A stretch of 64,000 bases of DNA from Zantedeschia hybrid cultivar (taxonomy: Eukaryota; Streptophyta; Magnoliopsida; Alismatales; Araceae). Shown one piece after another: positions 1-11,113 of the stretch. A program made the position numbers and the translations under genes. The notes under the pieces were generated by a model. That model worked only from the letters and a program-made list of their open reading frames with translations. It did not search any database and was not told where the DNA came from. Numbering within the stretch: the first letter of the stretch is position 1; each line of letters begins with the position of its first letter. Location: the NCBI GenBank assembly GCA_030544215.1, contig JARZZO010000014.1:19874234-19938233 (forward strand), written 5' to 3'.

Positions 1-156
1 ATATCTTAGAGGGATTAAAACTAAAAAAATATTCAATAACTACCCACTCTCATAAATCTTAGATAGCGGTCTTTATTAGTCTGCATGGAATTAGAGAAAA
101 AACTCAAAACTCATGCTTAAATAAGAATATATTTCTTTAGATACAACTATTACTAT

Positions 157-533
157 TAGGGATATCAATTGGGCGGGTCAACCAGTGGCCTAGTCCAACC
201 CAGTCCGTGATAAAGAAAATTGAGTTGGCCCAGTTATATAAAATGGGTTAGATTAAATTTGGGTTGACTTTAATTAAATGTTGACTGAGTTGGACTGAAA
301 ATGGGCTGACCCAATTTAAACTATTGACTTTTATAATAATTAATATAGAAAATAAAATACTTCTAACAAATCATTTATAAATAGGCCAGCCCAACTCAAC
401 CCAACCCGCTCACTGGTGAATTGAGACTGAATTTAAGTTAAATTTGAGTCGAATTTGAACTGGGCTATTTTAAATTAAAGTTAAACTAAAAGAATCACAA
501 AACTCAGCCCAACCAGTCCAATTTACATCCCTA
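157..533. mobile_element. hAT-type MITE (377 bp)
   Basis: The ends are inverted copies, TAGGGATATCAATTGG on the left and CCAATTTACATCCCTA on the right. The element is flanked by an 8-bp duplication with one mismatch (ATTACTAT at 149-156, ATCACTAT at 534-541), which is the hAT signature. The interior is built from degenerate GGGTTGG/CCAACCC words and has no ORF. A truncated relative lies at 38760-38985. Confidence 0.75.
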
Positions 534-541
534 ATCACTAT

Positions 542-1524
542 ACTTTGCATGGACATTTTGGCTAGTACATGTGCAGCAAGATAAGCTGAACAATTCACAC
601 GCACGAAAAAAACACCTTATAAATGATCAATGCATGTGCCATTGCTCCCTTATTCTTAATCAAATTGCTAGTAAGCACAATATAAAAAAGGGACTTCCTG
701 CTGCTGATGTAATTACCAGGAGGAGATTTCTTCATATGTTAAAACATCAGAGGATTTTTCATGCATATATGATTTTCAGGATTTTTATGCTAAAGTGGCC
801 TTTGTAAAAATTTCCTGTCTCAAGCAAGCACAGTACTAGATCGAGCATGCATGTGGTTTTGACCGGAGCTATCTGATTCAACTGCTCGAGTCTTTTATGG
901 GCCTAACTCAGATCAACCTGTTTCTTGTTGAACTTTGAAGAGAATCATGTGCACACCAATCTACAAAGACTCAAAATAAATGGTCGTGCAATTGAGTCCT
1001 TGTGTACATCTCTTGTTTATAGACACAACACAGTTATAATGTAAGTTGGACCACATTGTGATACGAGCAGAAACATGTAATTAAACTTGTTAATGTCAAA
1101 GTTTAGAGGAGATTTGAAATATTAGGAAGATAAGACTGCCTCATGGCAAATGAAAAATGTCATTCTTCGTCACAGTCAACATTAAATCTAACATGCAATA
1201 TTTTTAGTGGGATTTAGAAAACCAGACTAGGGATTAGACTAAAAATGTCCCCACTTCTGTTTTTTTTTTTTTTCGGTTTCATTTAAAAAAGAATTGTAAA
1301 AAGTTGGATGAACGTTCTTCTTCTTCTTTTTTACTTCATATAACCAAAGTATAAAGGTAGGATATACAACACGGAAACCACAAAGCATGAAGACACAATA
1401 TGGCAGGGAAGGAAAAGGTACACAAACAACTCATTCGGCTGACGGCGTCGAACCAGTACAAACTCACAGTTGTACAAGAGGCAACACCATAGAAATAAGG
1501 AAATGTCACCAAAAGATCAAATGG
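542..1524. other. Intergenic, no gene seen
   Basis: AT-rich sequence with short ORFs that show no recognisable domain. A 14-base T run near 1261, followed by CGGTTTCATTT, could be the poly(A) end of a minus-strand retroposon, but I found no flanking duplication. Confidence 0.4.
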
Positions 1525-1955
1525 TATAGCATCCTACACTCCAATCATTATATATTGTCTGTTTTTATCTAACGGCGTCACGATTTTATCTTAATTGACT
1601 CTATAACAGATAATTTTTTTGGAGGTCATTCATCCCATTATTACTTCTAGTTAAACACGTTTAATTACGATTTTTTTTATAAGAATTAAGTTAATATTCG
1701 AAAAGATGTCTAAATGTTTAGAGATATAATTTAATTATATTTGAGCGGTATTATATTCTACCTCTTAATATAAGTGACGTCTTCGTCGCAACTTTACCTA
1801 ACTTATAACTAGTTTATCACGTCGGTAAGACTTAGAAATTGTCTCAAAAGATTCAAGAGATGACTCCCACCATATGACTTCACACCGTGGTGTTACGTAT
1901 CGCTGTCCCATAAGTAACTTTCTCATAGTGTAGTATTTTATCTTATGTGACACTT
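1525..1955 (-). mobile_element. Decayed Cassandra TRIM (one LTR plus internal part)
   Basis: This stretch aligns by eye with the better-preserved Cassandra at 27720-29520. An LTR-like part runs to about 1755 and keeps the 5S-derived core (GGTCATTCATCCCATTA, then TAAACACGTTTAATTACGA). It is followed by the polypurine-tract side (TTCTACCTC) and the internal words CACCGTGGTGTTACGTATC and TGTGACACTTGATCAA. The second LTR and primer-binding site are missing. Many C-to-T and G-to-A changes suggest an old, methylated copy. Confidence 0.65.
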
Positions 1956-1959
1956 GATC

Positions 1960-2460
1960 AAGAAGAATAATGCGATTCTAAAAAAGTATTACCTCCAAAG
2001 TAGAGATAGAGTTTTGTCCTTTAAAAGACGTCTCTTTAAGTTAAAGGGGTGAGGACCGACCTTATAAACACATGTGCGACTTTCTCAACATGTGATATGG
2101 AATTATTTGTAGTATCCTCATGTCGCATCACAGCCTCTTAAGAAGGCGAGTGTGTGAGTGCGAACGGGGTGGGAGGATTAAGGGGAAAATCGGCCTTATA
2201 AACACACGTGCGGCTTCTCAATATGCGACGTAAGAATATTTGTGATACCTTCATACCGCATCACAGTCTCAACGATGATGCGGCCTCAAGAGATATTGTC
2301 CTAAAACGGAAGTGAGATTTTATCTTTTAAAAGACGCCTCTTGAGTTAGGAGGTGAAAACTAACTTTATAAACTCTCAAAATACGATGAGATTATTTGTG
2401 ATACTGTCGTACCGCATGTTTATAACTTGGCTCCTCCTATTTAGGACGGTAGATGTCTAA
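1960..2460. repeat. Three degenerate copies of a ~150-170 bp unit
   Basis: Words such as CCTTATAAACACA, TGTGCGACTT/GTGCGGCTT, ATTTGTGATAC and CATACCGCATCACAG recur near 2060-2130, 2195-2260 and 2365-2420, together with TTTAAAAGACG(T/C)CTCTT. It looks like a decayed tandem or nested repeat abutting the Cassandra fragment. No coding potential is seen. Confidence 0.5.
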
Positions 2461-2986
2461 ATGATTTGCTTCCACCTTATAATCGCGCAAAGGGCCAATA
2501 TCACCTACCCGGCCGAGGCCATCAATTCCAGACTTCCCAAACCGCTTTGAAGATTCTGATCAAACAAAATTCCATTGTTAAAAATTCCATGGATAACAGG
2601 CGAAGAGGAAACCAGCCCGTTCTTGAGATCAGGTATGCTTTGGGATTTTCCTAGTTCATGTCACACGCCTCCATCAAATCTATGTAAGCACAGGATAACA
2701 TTTGCTGCACTGATCATTAGAGTTGCACTGAGAGTCAATGTAGGAGGGTAATTTTTTTTTTTTTCCGATTTTTTCAATCAGTCACAGTATGTCTTACATG
2801 TCCGTACAAATTAATCTATGATGGAATGATTAAAAAAATTAGAAAAATAAAAAATTGAATCTTAATAAACAGTGACAAATATTTTTAATGGGTCAGGTTC
2901 AATTAAAACTTTTAATTTTCATTCTTTTTTGAATTTTCCGATTGAAGATTGCCCTTCGCCGATGCATAAAACATCTCAGGATTAAG

Positions 2987-3027
<41 letters not shown>

Positions 3028-3395
3028 AACCAGTAAAGTGTTACTCGTAATTGTCAGCAGTGTCCAAAAACCCCGTTTGTGCTCCCGCTCCAACGGGATC
3101 CACATGGGCGGCGAATAATTTATTCGTCTCACCACAAAACGACAAAGAGATTAGAATACAGAGGAAGGATGCCCAAACACCTTCTTAATGACAATTTGCA
3201 TAATAAATACTCTATTTTTGAAGCCAAGTAGAGTAAACCCCCGATAATCAGCAATTAAGTAATTAACAACCTCTCCACGAGCCCACCACAGCCAATGGCT
3301 TCTTTTCTCTGGTGGGGCCCAATGAACCCCTCCTACATAGACGTCTCTTTCACTTGCGGCTGACACGTTATACAGGATGCCAGTTGATCTATAAT
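2461..3395. other. Intergenic with a TA microsatellite
   Basis: No gene is supported. A perfect (TA)18 tract occupies 2989-3024. The rest is AT-rich with a moderately GC region at 3050-3370 that contains only short ORFs of no recognisable family. Confidence 0.5.
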
Positions 3396-3399
3396 TTGT

Positions 3400-3745
3400 G
3401 GGATATAGATCCGGATGTCAAGTGTCAATGGGGACAAATACGTCTAATATCTTAAACGTAAGACATAGGACATGAAGAATGTATAAATATATTTATATCT
3501 AAATATATAATTATATATATATAATATAATATAATATATTTAAAATATAAAAAATATAATTCAAATATATTAAATTTTATCATATAAATAAATATTTTAA
3601 AAGAGATATGTCAAATATTTTACAAAATTTATATATTTATTTAAAAATTTTAAAACAGAAAATTGATACAGATTCGAATATCATGCCTAATGTCGACGTA
3701 CTTCTGTAATATAAATAAAGATGCCCACCAAATCATAACAGCTAA
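3400..3745. repeat. Dispersed AT-rich repeat, copy 1
   Basis: Shares ordered blocks with 19495-19795: ATATAATTCAAATATATTAA, TTTATCATATA, GATATGTCAAATATT, ATTTTAAAACAGA and the end CCACCAAATCATAACA. Its right end runs into the TATA region of the trihelix gene. The superfamily is unknown. Confidence 0.6.
3710..3717 (+). promoter_or_regulatory. Candidate TATA box of the trihelix gene
   Basis: TATAAATA sits about 30 bp before a pyrimidine-rich stretch (CTCTTTCTCTTTCTAGC, 3756-3772) that would suit a plant transcription start or 5' leader. The box lies inside the right end of the dispersed repeat at 3400-3745. Confidence 0.45.
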
Positions 3746-4474
3746 TACATTGAACCTCTTTCTCTTTCTAGCACCGCCAAAAAAAACTTGCTAATTCCAT
3801 GTTTCCATGGCGTGCTCCCTATCGCCAACCTGCCGCCCTTTTAAATCTCGCGAAGAACCCTAAAGAGCCCGGAACGCGTGATCTTGTCCCCGGTACTCAG
3901 ATTTCGTCCCCTGGCGTCGACGTTGGATCTTCAGATAAGTTAGTGTGTTCCTTATCCTTTGATTCGAGGTGTTTTGTTGGCGTTCCCGTGATTTGAATGA
4001 GTGTTCTTCTGTGAAATTTGCATCTTTAGAGCGACAATCCAGATGCGTTTTAGGGTGTTGATGGGATTGTAGGGTGCACTGTGATGGGTTGCTTCTGCTT
4101 GGCTGTTTCCTTTTGAAGAACTGTGCAATCTTCGGTTTGAGAGATTTATGCCTTTTTGTGATCTGGATTTTGTTCTATCTCTGTTAGTTGGTGTGTCTGA
4201 GAGGGAAAAATAAGATGTTGTTCTGTTTGGGTTCTATTAGTTGAGAGGGAGAGTTCTGTGGGGTGCTGGGCGAGGGGAAATCCCACTCTGTTCTTTGATT
4301 TTGGAAGGACTAATTCACAGATCAGATCAATCTTTTGATTGGTTTTGTTTGCTGTCAGTGTTTGTGAGATTGTGCGCGTTCATCTGTCACTGTAATTAGA
4401 AACTATCTGAAAACCTAAAAGGCAGATAGGAAATTTTTAGATGTTGATTCGGGGATCTGTTTGGTAGCGGTGGT

Positions 4475-5845
4475 ATGGAAGGGAATTCGTCAACAGGAAG
4501 CATGATGCCCGGAGCTCCTTATGGGGTGCTGGACCTTCAGGGGTCTATGCATCTGCATCACCAACAGCACTCACACGCATCCCTTCATCATCACCAGCAA
4601 CCACAACCCCAGCAACAACAGCGACAGCCACAGCAGCTCAACCTTCACAGCCACCATCAGGGTTCCATGGTTCATCCTCCGATACACGAGGTATTCCCTC
4701 TGTCCGGGGGGCATATGCATGAATCCGGCCAGCAACAGACACTTCAAATGATGGATTATAATGGTGAGCATGGAAAGAACTCCACAAGTGATGAGGATGA
4801 ACCCAGTTTCAACACTGAGGATGGTCCTGATGGCCATAATGATACAGGCAAAGGAAAGGACTGCCCTTGGCAGAGGATGAAGTGGACTGACACAATGGTT
4901 AGGCTTTTAATTACTGCTGTTTCTTATATTGGGGAGGATGCTGCTTCAGAGTGTGCTAATGGTGGGAGGAGGAAATTTTCAATGCTGCAGAAGAAGGGAA
5001 AATGGAAGTCTGTGGCGAAAGTTATGGCTGAGAGGGGTTGTCATGTGTCTCCCCAGCAGTGTGAGGACAAGTTCAATGACCTCAACAAAAGGTATAAAAA
5101 ACTTACAGACATTCTTGGCAGGGGAACCTCTTGTAATGTTGTGGAAAACCCTGCCCTATTGGATATGATGGACCACCTCTCTGAGAAAGCAAAAGATGAT
5201 GTAAGAAAGATCTTGAGCTCAAAGCACCTTTTTTATGAAGAGATGTGCTCCTATCACAATGGCAATCGGTTGCATTTACCTGCTGATCCTGCTCTTCAGC
5301 GATCACTGCAGTTGGCTCTCAGGAGTAGAGATGAACATGACGCCAGAAGGTCAGCTCATGATGATGTTGATGAAGATGATCAAGGTACAGATACAGATGG
5401 CAGAGATGATGAGTCAGCTGATATTGATACCTTGCATAGTGATATGGCAGGATCATGCTTTCCCAAGAGAATGAGGCTTGCTGTGGATGTTGAAGATACT
5501 GGTTATGGGAACCCTTCAGGCTTTCAGGATTGCAACAGAAGACCTCATGCACAAGGCATACCTGTTGATATGAATCAAGTATTTCCCGAAGGGTCTGAGG
5601 CTGATGTACTTCAGAAGCAGTTCATACAATCTCGTTCGCTTCAATTAGAAGAAGAAAGATTACAGATTCAAGTGCAGATGCTGGAACTGGAAAAACAGCG
5701 TTTCAAGTGGCAGCGATTTAGTAGAAAGAAGGACAGGGAATTGGAGAAGCTACGGATGGAGAATGAGAGTATGAAGCTTGAGAATGAGCGTTTGGCATTA
5801 GAACTGAAACATAAGGAGTTAGAACTCAACTCACGTTCAACTTGA
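4475..5845 (+). CDS. Trihelix (GT-type) transcription factor, SH4-like clade
   Basis: A nuclear DNA-binding protein of 456 residues in one exon. His/Gln-rich low complexity fills residues 28-62 and an acidic Ser-rich stretch 100-125. The trihelix (Myb/SANT-like) domain is at about 132-215, with W132 and W137, then GKWKSVAKVMAERG at 175-188, and CEDKFNDLNKRYKK at 196-209, where the third aromatic is Phe, as is common in this family. A basic patch PKRMRL (330-335) could be a nuclear signal. A Glu/Lys/Leu-rich coiled coil (385-452) probably mediates dimerisation. This order matches, from memory, the Arabidopsis At1g21200/At1g76870 group. The ATG at 4475 is in good context (GGTATGG) and follows a possible 5'-leader intron acceptor (TTTGGTAG, to about 4466); no convincing donor was found upstream. 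DNA target and process regulated are not visible. Confidence 0.92.
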   Translation: MEGNSSTGSMMPGAPYGVLDLQGSMHLHHQQHSHASLHHHQQPQPQQQQRQPQQLNLHSHHQGSMVHPPIHEVFPLSGGHMHESGQQQTLQMMDYNGEHGKNSTSDEDEPSFNTEDGPDGHNDTGKGKDCPWQRMKWTDTMVRLLITAVSYIGEDAASECANGGRRKFSMLQKKGKWKSVAKVMAERGCHVSPQQCEDKFNDLNKRYKKLTDILGRGTSCNVVENPALLDMMDHLSEKAKDDVRKILSSKHLFYEEMCSYHNGNRLHLPADPALQRSLQLALRSRDEHDARRSAHDDVDEDDQGTDTDGRDDESADIDTLHSDMAGSCFPKRMRLAVDVEDTGYGNPSGFQDCNRRPHAQGIPVDMNQVFPEGSEADVLQKQFIQSRSLQLEEERLQIQVQMLELEKQRFKWQRFSRKKDRELEKLRMENESMKLENERLALELKHKELELNSRST

Positions 5846-7065
5846 TCTAGAGCAGTTGACCTGAATAGTTGAATCACCCAGTATTGTTAAGTTGCAGTTG
5901 TAACAAAACTATCTTTGAAAATCAATCGGAGCCTCCAGTTTAAGCATGGTTCTTTTTCCTTGTCTGATGCAATGGTTGCTCTCATCAATGTTAGTATTCT
6001 TATTTTCTAGAGCATTTTATGCTTTTCTATCTTCAATGATTATATATGTCTATTTACTTTCCTTTTTAGAAACTTAATCTATTTCTTTTTAGAGCCTGTG
6101 TGTGTATATTTTTTGTGCATGCTATAAATTTGTATTAGTTATAGACAACTTTGGCATTTGAATATATGATTCTGCTGAGTCTGCATCAAGTAGGTCAGGT
6201 ATGTGACAAGTGGTCTTTTGTCATTGTGTATATCTGTATGTGTGGTCCAAACATCTTTGGATGGCCATTCTTTTTGAGATGGGTATTTGGCCTGTCCGGT
6301 CTGTTATTATCCTTCCCCTTTATTATCCTATTTCTGTGCCTTCCCTTGATAGCAAAAGATCAAATGAGAACCTGAAGTCATTCTTTTTTTGATGTTTTTG
6401 TTTAATAGGCTTTTACCTGTAATTTTCTGTTATTTCACATTGAAAATAACCTGTTTGTGTTGATGCTTTAAGATGATGCAATTTCAGACAACATTTTTGT
6501 TCATAAGGTCAGTGTACTTCATTTTTTTTGTTCATAAGGTCAGTGTGCTTCATTTTCTTATGAGTTGCCTTCATTGCCCCGAGTCCAGTTAAACATGAAT
6601 ACCAAGATGGGAACCATATTGCTTCCAAGCATTGGAGGATGTGTTTTGGAAAGCAACATGTATTTACTGAACCAAAGTAGGTAGTGCTGTATATAATGAG
6701 GCTTAGATTCATGAGAATCTAATTCTGGGTGTACAGAATTATTTTTTTCCCTCGTATATACTTCATGATCAGCTTCACATGCATTGCCGTTGCCCCTAGT
6801 GCATGGGTGTGACGCTCAACAGCTTTGACTCCAATATATTCCAAACTAGTTTTGATCAGAGTGAGAATATTATGAAATAGTCTTCAGACTGCCCTCATTG
6901 TTTGTGTTTGATTGGACAACCCTAGTTACGATTAACCAGAGTTAAAGGTAAGTCGCAGTTATCAGGTTTGGTACTGTTCAAAACATAATGGCATGGACTT
7001 TTTCAGAATCATGAATGTGTTTCGAGTGTTTTACATTAATTGTCAGGTTGTGGGGGAGTTTTATC
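5846..7065 (+). other. 3' leader region and intergenic DNA after the trihelix gene
   Basis: T-rich sequence fitting a long 3' untranslated region, with no canonical AATAAA close to the stop. A 30-bp direct duplication (TTCATAAGGTCAGTGT core) lies at 6499-6558. Short ORFs here have no recognisable domain. Confidence 0.4.
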
Positions 7066-7068
7066 TAA

Positions 7069-7382
7069 AGCATCATTTGGTGCATCATAAAATGCCGTAA
7101 AATCTTGATTTTGACATGACCGGTTATAAACCAGCGACAAGAAAATTCCTGAATTTAAAATCACTGATTTTGGTTTTGGTTTACGGTGGTGATTGTGGAT
7201 TATAAACCAAAATCAGGTAAAAGGAAGATTTTAAAGTCAACCGATTTTGAAATACGACTATTTACGACGTACCAAATGAAGGAAAAAGTACTATAAAATG
7301 ACTCATAACACATCAAAGAAAACACCGTTTTACGACAATTTACAATGTTTTATGGCTGTTTACAATGCACCAAATGGACAGT
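7069..7382. mobile_element. MITE with CATTTGGTGCAT ends
   Basis: The left end CATCATTTGGTGCATCATAA is matched inverted by TTTACAATGCACCAAATG on the right. Many TAAAATGCCGTAAAA-like words are inside. This resembles Tourist-like MITEs; no clean target duplication was found. Confidence 0.5.
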
Positions 7383-8000
7383 TGAGAATAAAAAGATTAA
7401 AGGCTGAAATTTCGAATCCCCTTTTCACGATGAACCGAACATGTGGATCGCTCAGACCGAGAATGTTTTAATAATTGGGCCGGATATTGAATCGGCAAAG
7501 GTTCTGATCCGGTTTAAAATTGAAGCGACTGGATAAAACCGTTTTGTGGACCGAACCAGAACTAAACTGGTGCCCGTAGTTGAGATCAGTAGAGTTATTT
7601 GGTCCCAAACCTTTTTATGGTGCAACACCCTAGCGTGACAGCTGCTTCTTCTAGTTAAGGTCTTTCTCCTCATGTTATAATTATGATATTAACTTTGGAA
7701 GTGCTTATAGGTGGCCGTCCATGAAAGTTTTGGCTAAGAAGGTTGTGCTCCTGTGGGCAGTGGCAAAGCTTTTGGAAACTTGATAATACGTTTGCAGGTG
7801 GTGACCATGATTCAAGTCTTACCAAAAAAGGACCATGCAAATTTAAAAGAACGGGATTGAGGCTGTTAGTTGGGCGTACCCGTGGGAGGTTGGGAACTGT
7901 GTTGCTGTCCCACAGTTTTGCATTGTCAAGATGTTGATGAATGATGACCCAGCTACGGCAGCCAATGATGAGACCCAACTATGGCAGTACTAGTCGTACG

Positions 8001-8642
8001 TAGGGGTATAAAAGGATACTTACCGGATCGAATACTAGTTCTATCCTTATTTTTATTTTTTAATAAGAAATATGTGTATCTTTATCTTTATCTTTTAAGA
8101 AATATGTGTATCTTTATTTTTATCTTTTAAAATTATTAAAAACAGATACATAAATGTTAAATTATTAGACAATGCTATGTGTCAACATAAGCTAATCTTC
8201 TATTATTTTTGTAGGGAATAAAAGAATATTATTTTTGAAATACACATAGATATAAATTTTTTCTAAACAGTTTTTATAAATTTACTTATAAATCACGCGA
8301 CATTTGTGAAAAATGAATTCTACAAACTAGTGAATGAGGGAGAAAGAGAGGGGATTAAAATAATCGCATAGACAATAAGACATCTAATAATATACGTATA
8401 ATTAGAGATTTTATTTAGAAATGAAAATTTTAAATAAGATATAATTAATATCTAAAATAAGTAAAAAAAAACTACGGTATTCGGATAATCGGATTCGGAA
8501 AAAGATATATTATTTTTTGTATCCTAAATTATTTAAGTACAGATAATATCTTTATTTTTATCTTTTAAATTATATCTTTTTATGATCTTAACCTTAAAAA
8601 ATAAACGAATAAATAGATTTTTGGATACCATTTCCATCCCTA
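8001..8642. mobile_element. TIR element, probably hAT-type
   Basis: The left end TAGGGGTATAAAAGGATA is the inverted counterpart of GATACCATTTCCATCCCTA on the right. The interior is AT-rich with repeated TATCTTTAT/TATCTTTTAA words. The expected 8-bp duplication is not clear. Confidence 0.5.
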
Positions 8643-10427
8643 ATCGCAGTTCTTCTCACAGGCGGCAGCGAAACAATGAGAAGATGATGGAGATCGGAAG
8701 GCCAAAACACTTAATGAGTCAGTCCACTTTCCTCAACACGAAAGGTCTCTTGGATTTTTAGTTTCCGAAAAAGTAGGATACGTCCCGTAAAAAAGGGATA
8801 CCTCCGCTCATCACCAGTCCTGACAAACAGGAAAGTGTGCTGCCCGCCCGGGTCGGCGGTTTCAGACGGTTTATATAGCGAACCATCCGGTTCAGGTGGT
8901 TTTAAGGGACACGTCGGTTTTCTCCGGACCAGGCAGTTATGGTTGCCGGTTCCGGTTCAATCCAGTTGGACCGGCCGGTACAATCGGTTGTGCAATCAAG
9001 TCTCAGTTGAATGAATACATCCTATCAGTTTATACTGACTAGTTAGAAGAATCATTGTGTGGTCTTACATTTCAGTTTTACATCCAACAGTTTTATCTCA
9101 TTTTTCTACTTTATGTGATTCAACTTTTTGATCACTAGTTTCAAATGTCAGTTTTACATCCAACAATTTGTCATTTTTATACTATATGTTTCTCATTTTT
9201 ATTCTGACTTTGTAGATGTTCTTCTATCTTTCTCATGGCTCTCCCATTTTAACCTTTCATTTTGTTCTGAAAAAATGTTTTATATGGTGAACCTCAGTCA
9301 CCTTGTTCTGTATAACGGCCTCTAACGGCCTTTTCTGTGCCGCTCTCCTCGAAGCCTGGGTCGTCGATGTTTTCTCATGTATGTTTAGCATTTCTCAAGC
9401 ACCACATTATCTTGTTCCCTAACCTATCCGAGTTCTCGATTCCGTGCATCCATACGATGTTGGAAATTGAATTTTGGTGCAGCAAGTATTACTCTACATC
9501 TAAAGTAGGAGTTGGATTAATAAGATGGTCCTTCCTGCAAAAGTTAGGTTCACGGCAAATGATCCATTTCATCTCGTAAAGATGAGGGTTGCAAATGAGG
9601 GGGGTACTTTTGGTTGTAAATTTTAGTCCATAGTTTTGTTCGAGGGGTAGGATCAGTCTGTTTTTATTTCATTGGATAAGGTATCCGAATTTAATGTCAA
9701 TTCTCTTTGATGGCCCCAGGATAAACTATAGTAAGGTATTGTTCGATTTGACATAGAATGTTATGCTTTTATAAGACATAAATTTTATGTTTCAACAAAA
9801 TGGCCTCTAGCTACTTTTATCTGAGAATACAAATTCTTATCTCCCAGTCAGAACATACATTAAAAAGTAGTTCTTATCCAAGCGGAGATAAGACTTGATT
9901 AACTTATTTCCGTAATTAAAACAAAATTAAAATCAATTTTGGGCTAAATGTAAACAAATTTTGAAATGTTCTCTAATCAAACAGATGCTAAAGATAAGGA
10001 AACAAATGTGGCTGAAAGGTGACTCCACCGATGCGATCCAAGCTGAACCAGGAAAACACTATTTCCCCTTGGCTTCGGAGGATTAGAAGTTCACTTGTCG
10101 ACATCAAGAAGGGTGCTCTACAAATCTGACAAATACAAAATACCCTTGAATACTGCAGTTATGGCCTCCCTAAAATCAGGCAGGCATTATTTGATAAAAC
10201 AGTCTTTTGGGTTGTTGGGCAACGTAATAACAAGAAAAGGAGATAAGTCTACTAGTTATTGGGGATGCAAATGGTAACCAATAACCTGATTACTTGACCA
10301 ATTATTAATTTATCGATCACTTCTTTTGAAATCGATATGCATGACAGATAAGGTAATGGATACAAAAGTTTTCTAATAGAAGACGTGGATACATTAAGAA
10401 TTTGATTATACGATTGATTATTTATTA
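8643..10427. other. Intergenic, no gene seen
   Basis: Unique-looking moderately AT-rich DNA. CCGGTTC/GGTTCCGG words recur at 8860-8990 and may be a decayed repeat. ORFs at 9128-9579 and 10095-10277 lack recognisable domains or splice context. Confidence 0.4.
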
Positions 10428-10846
10428 GAATAATGCTTGTTGCACTATAGTAAGTTGAGTTAGAGCGAGCCTCCTTATCCACTCTTGCCATTTGAAAAGC
10501 TCGGGTGGTTCCTTTCCTTCTCATTAAATACGTCCCGATGTCAAGCACACGTCAGGACGCATGGAGGACGCCATATTGAAAAGATAATAAAAAAATTTAC
10601 TCAACATACTGCATTCTCGAGAGCATCATGAAGTTCTCGAGCGCATTCTCTCGAGATCACAATGTTTTTGAATCTTTCGAGAGTATTATACTCTTGAGAT
10701 CATTGGATGGCTCGAGAGCATCCTAAAACGTTTGAGAGAATGCTGAAGCTCTTGAGCACATGATGCTTTGCATTGAGAGCATCATGCTCTCTCGAACGTT
10801 TTAGCATGCTCTTAAACATCTCACGATGCTCTGGAAAAATAGTCTA

Positions 10847-10850
<4 letters not shown>

Positions 10851-10910
<60 letters not shown>
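10851..10910. repeat. (AT)30 microsatellite
   Basis: Uninterrupted AT dinucleotides, directly after the CTCGAGAG array of the Mutator-like element. Confidence 0.95.
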
Positions 10911-10913
<3 letters not shown>

Positions 10914-11113
10914 AATCCAGTACCTTTCATGTATGTTGACACGGATGACGACGGAATGCATGTGAACTTTCCAAATGAAAAGACAAGATAAGAGACTCAT
11001 TTCAACTCATGCTTTTTTTTGAACGGTAAAAGTTGGAATTCATTAATGCATAATCTCCCTTACAAGGAACTTTCTAGGCCCAGCCCGTATAAGACGTGAA
11101 GCCCAAGCACCAC

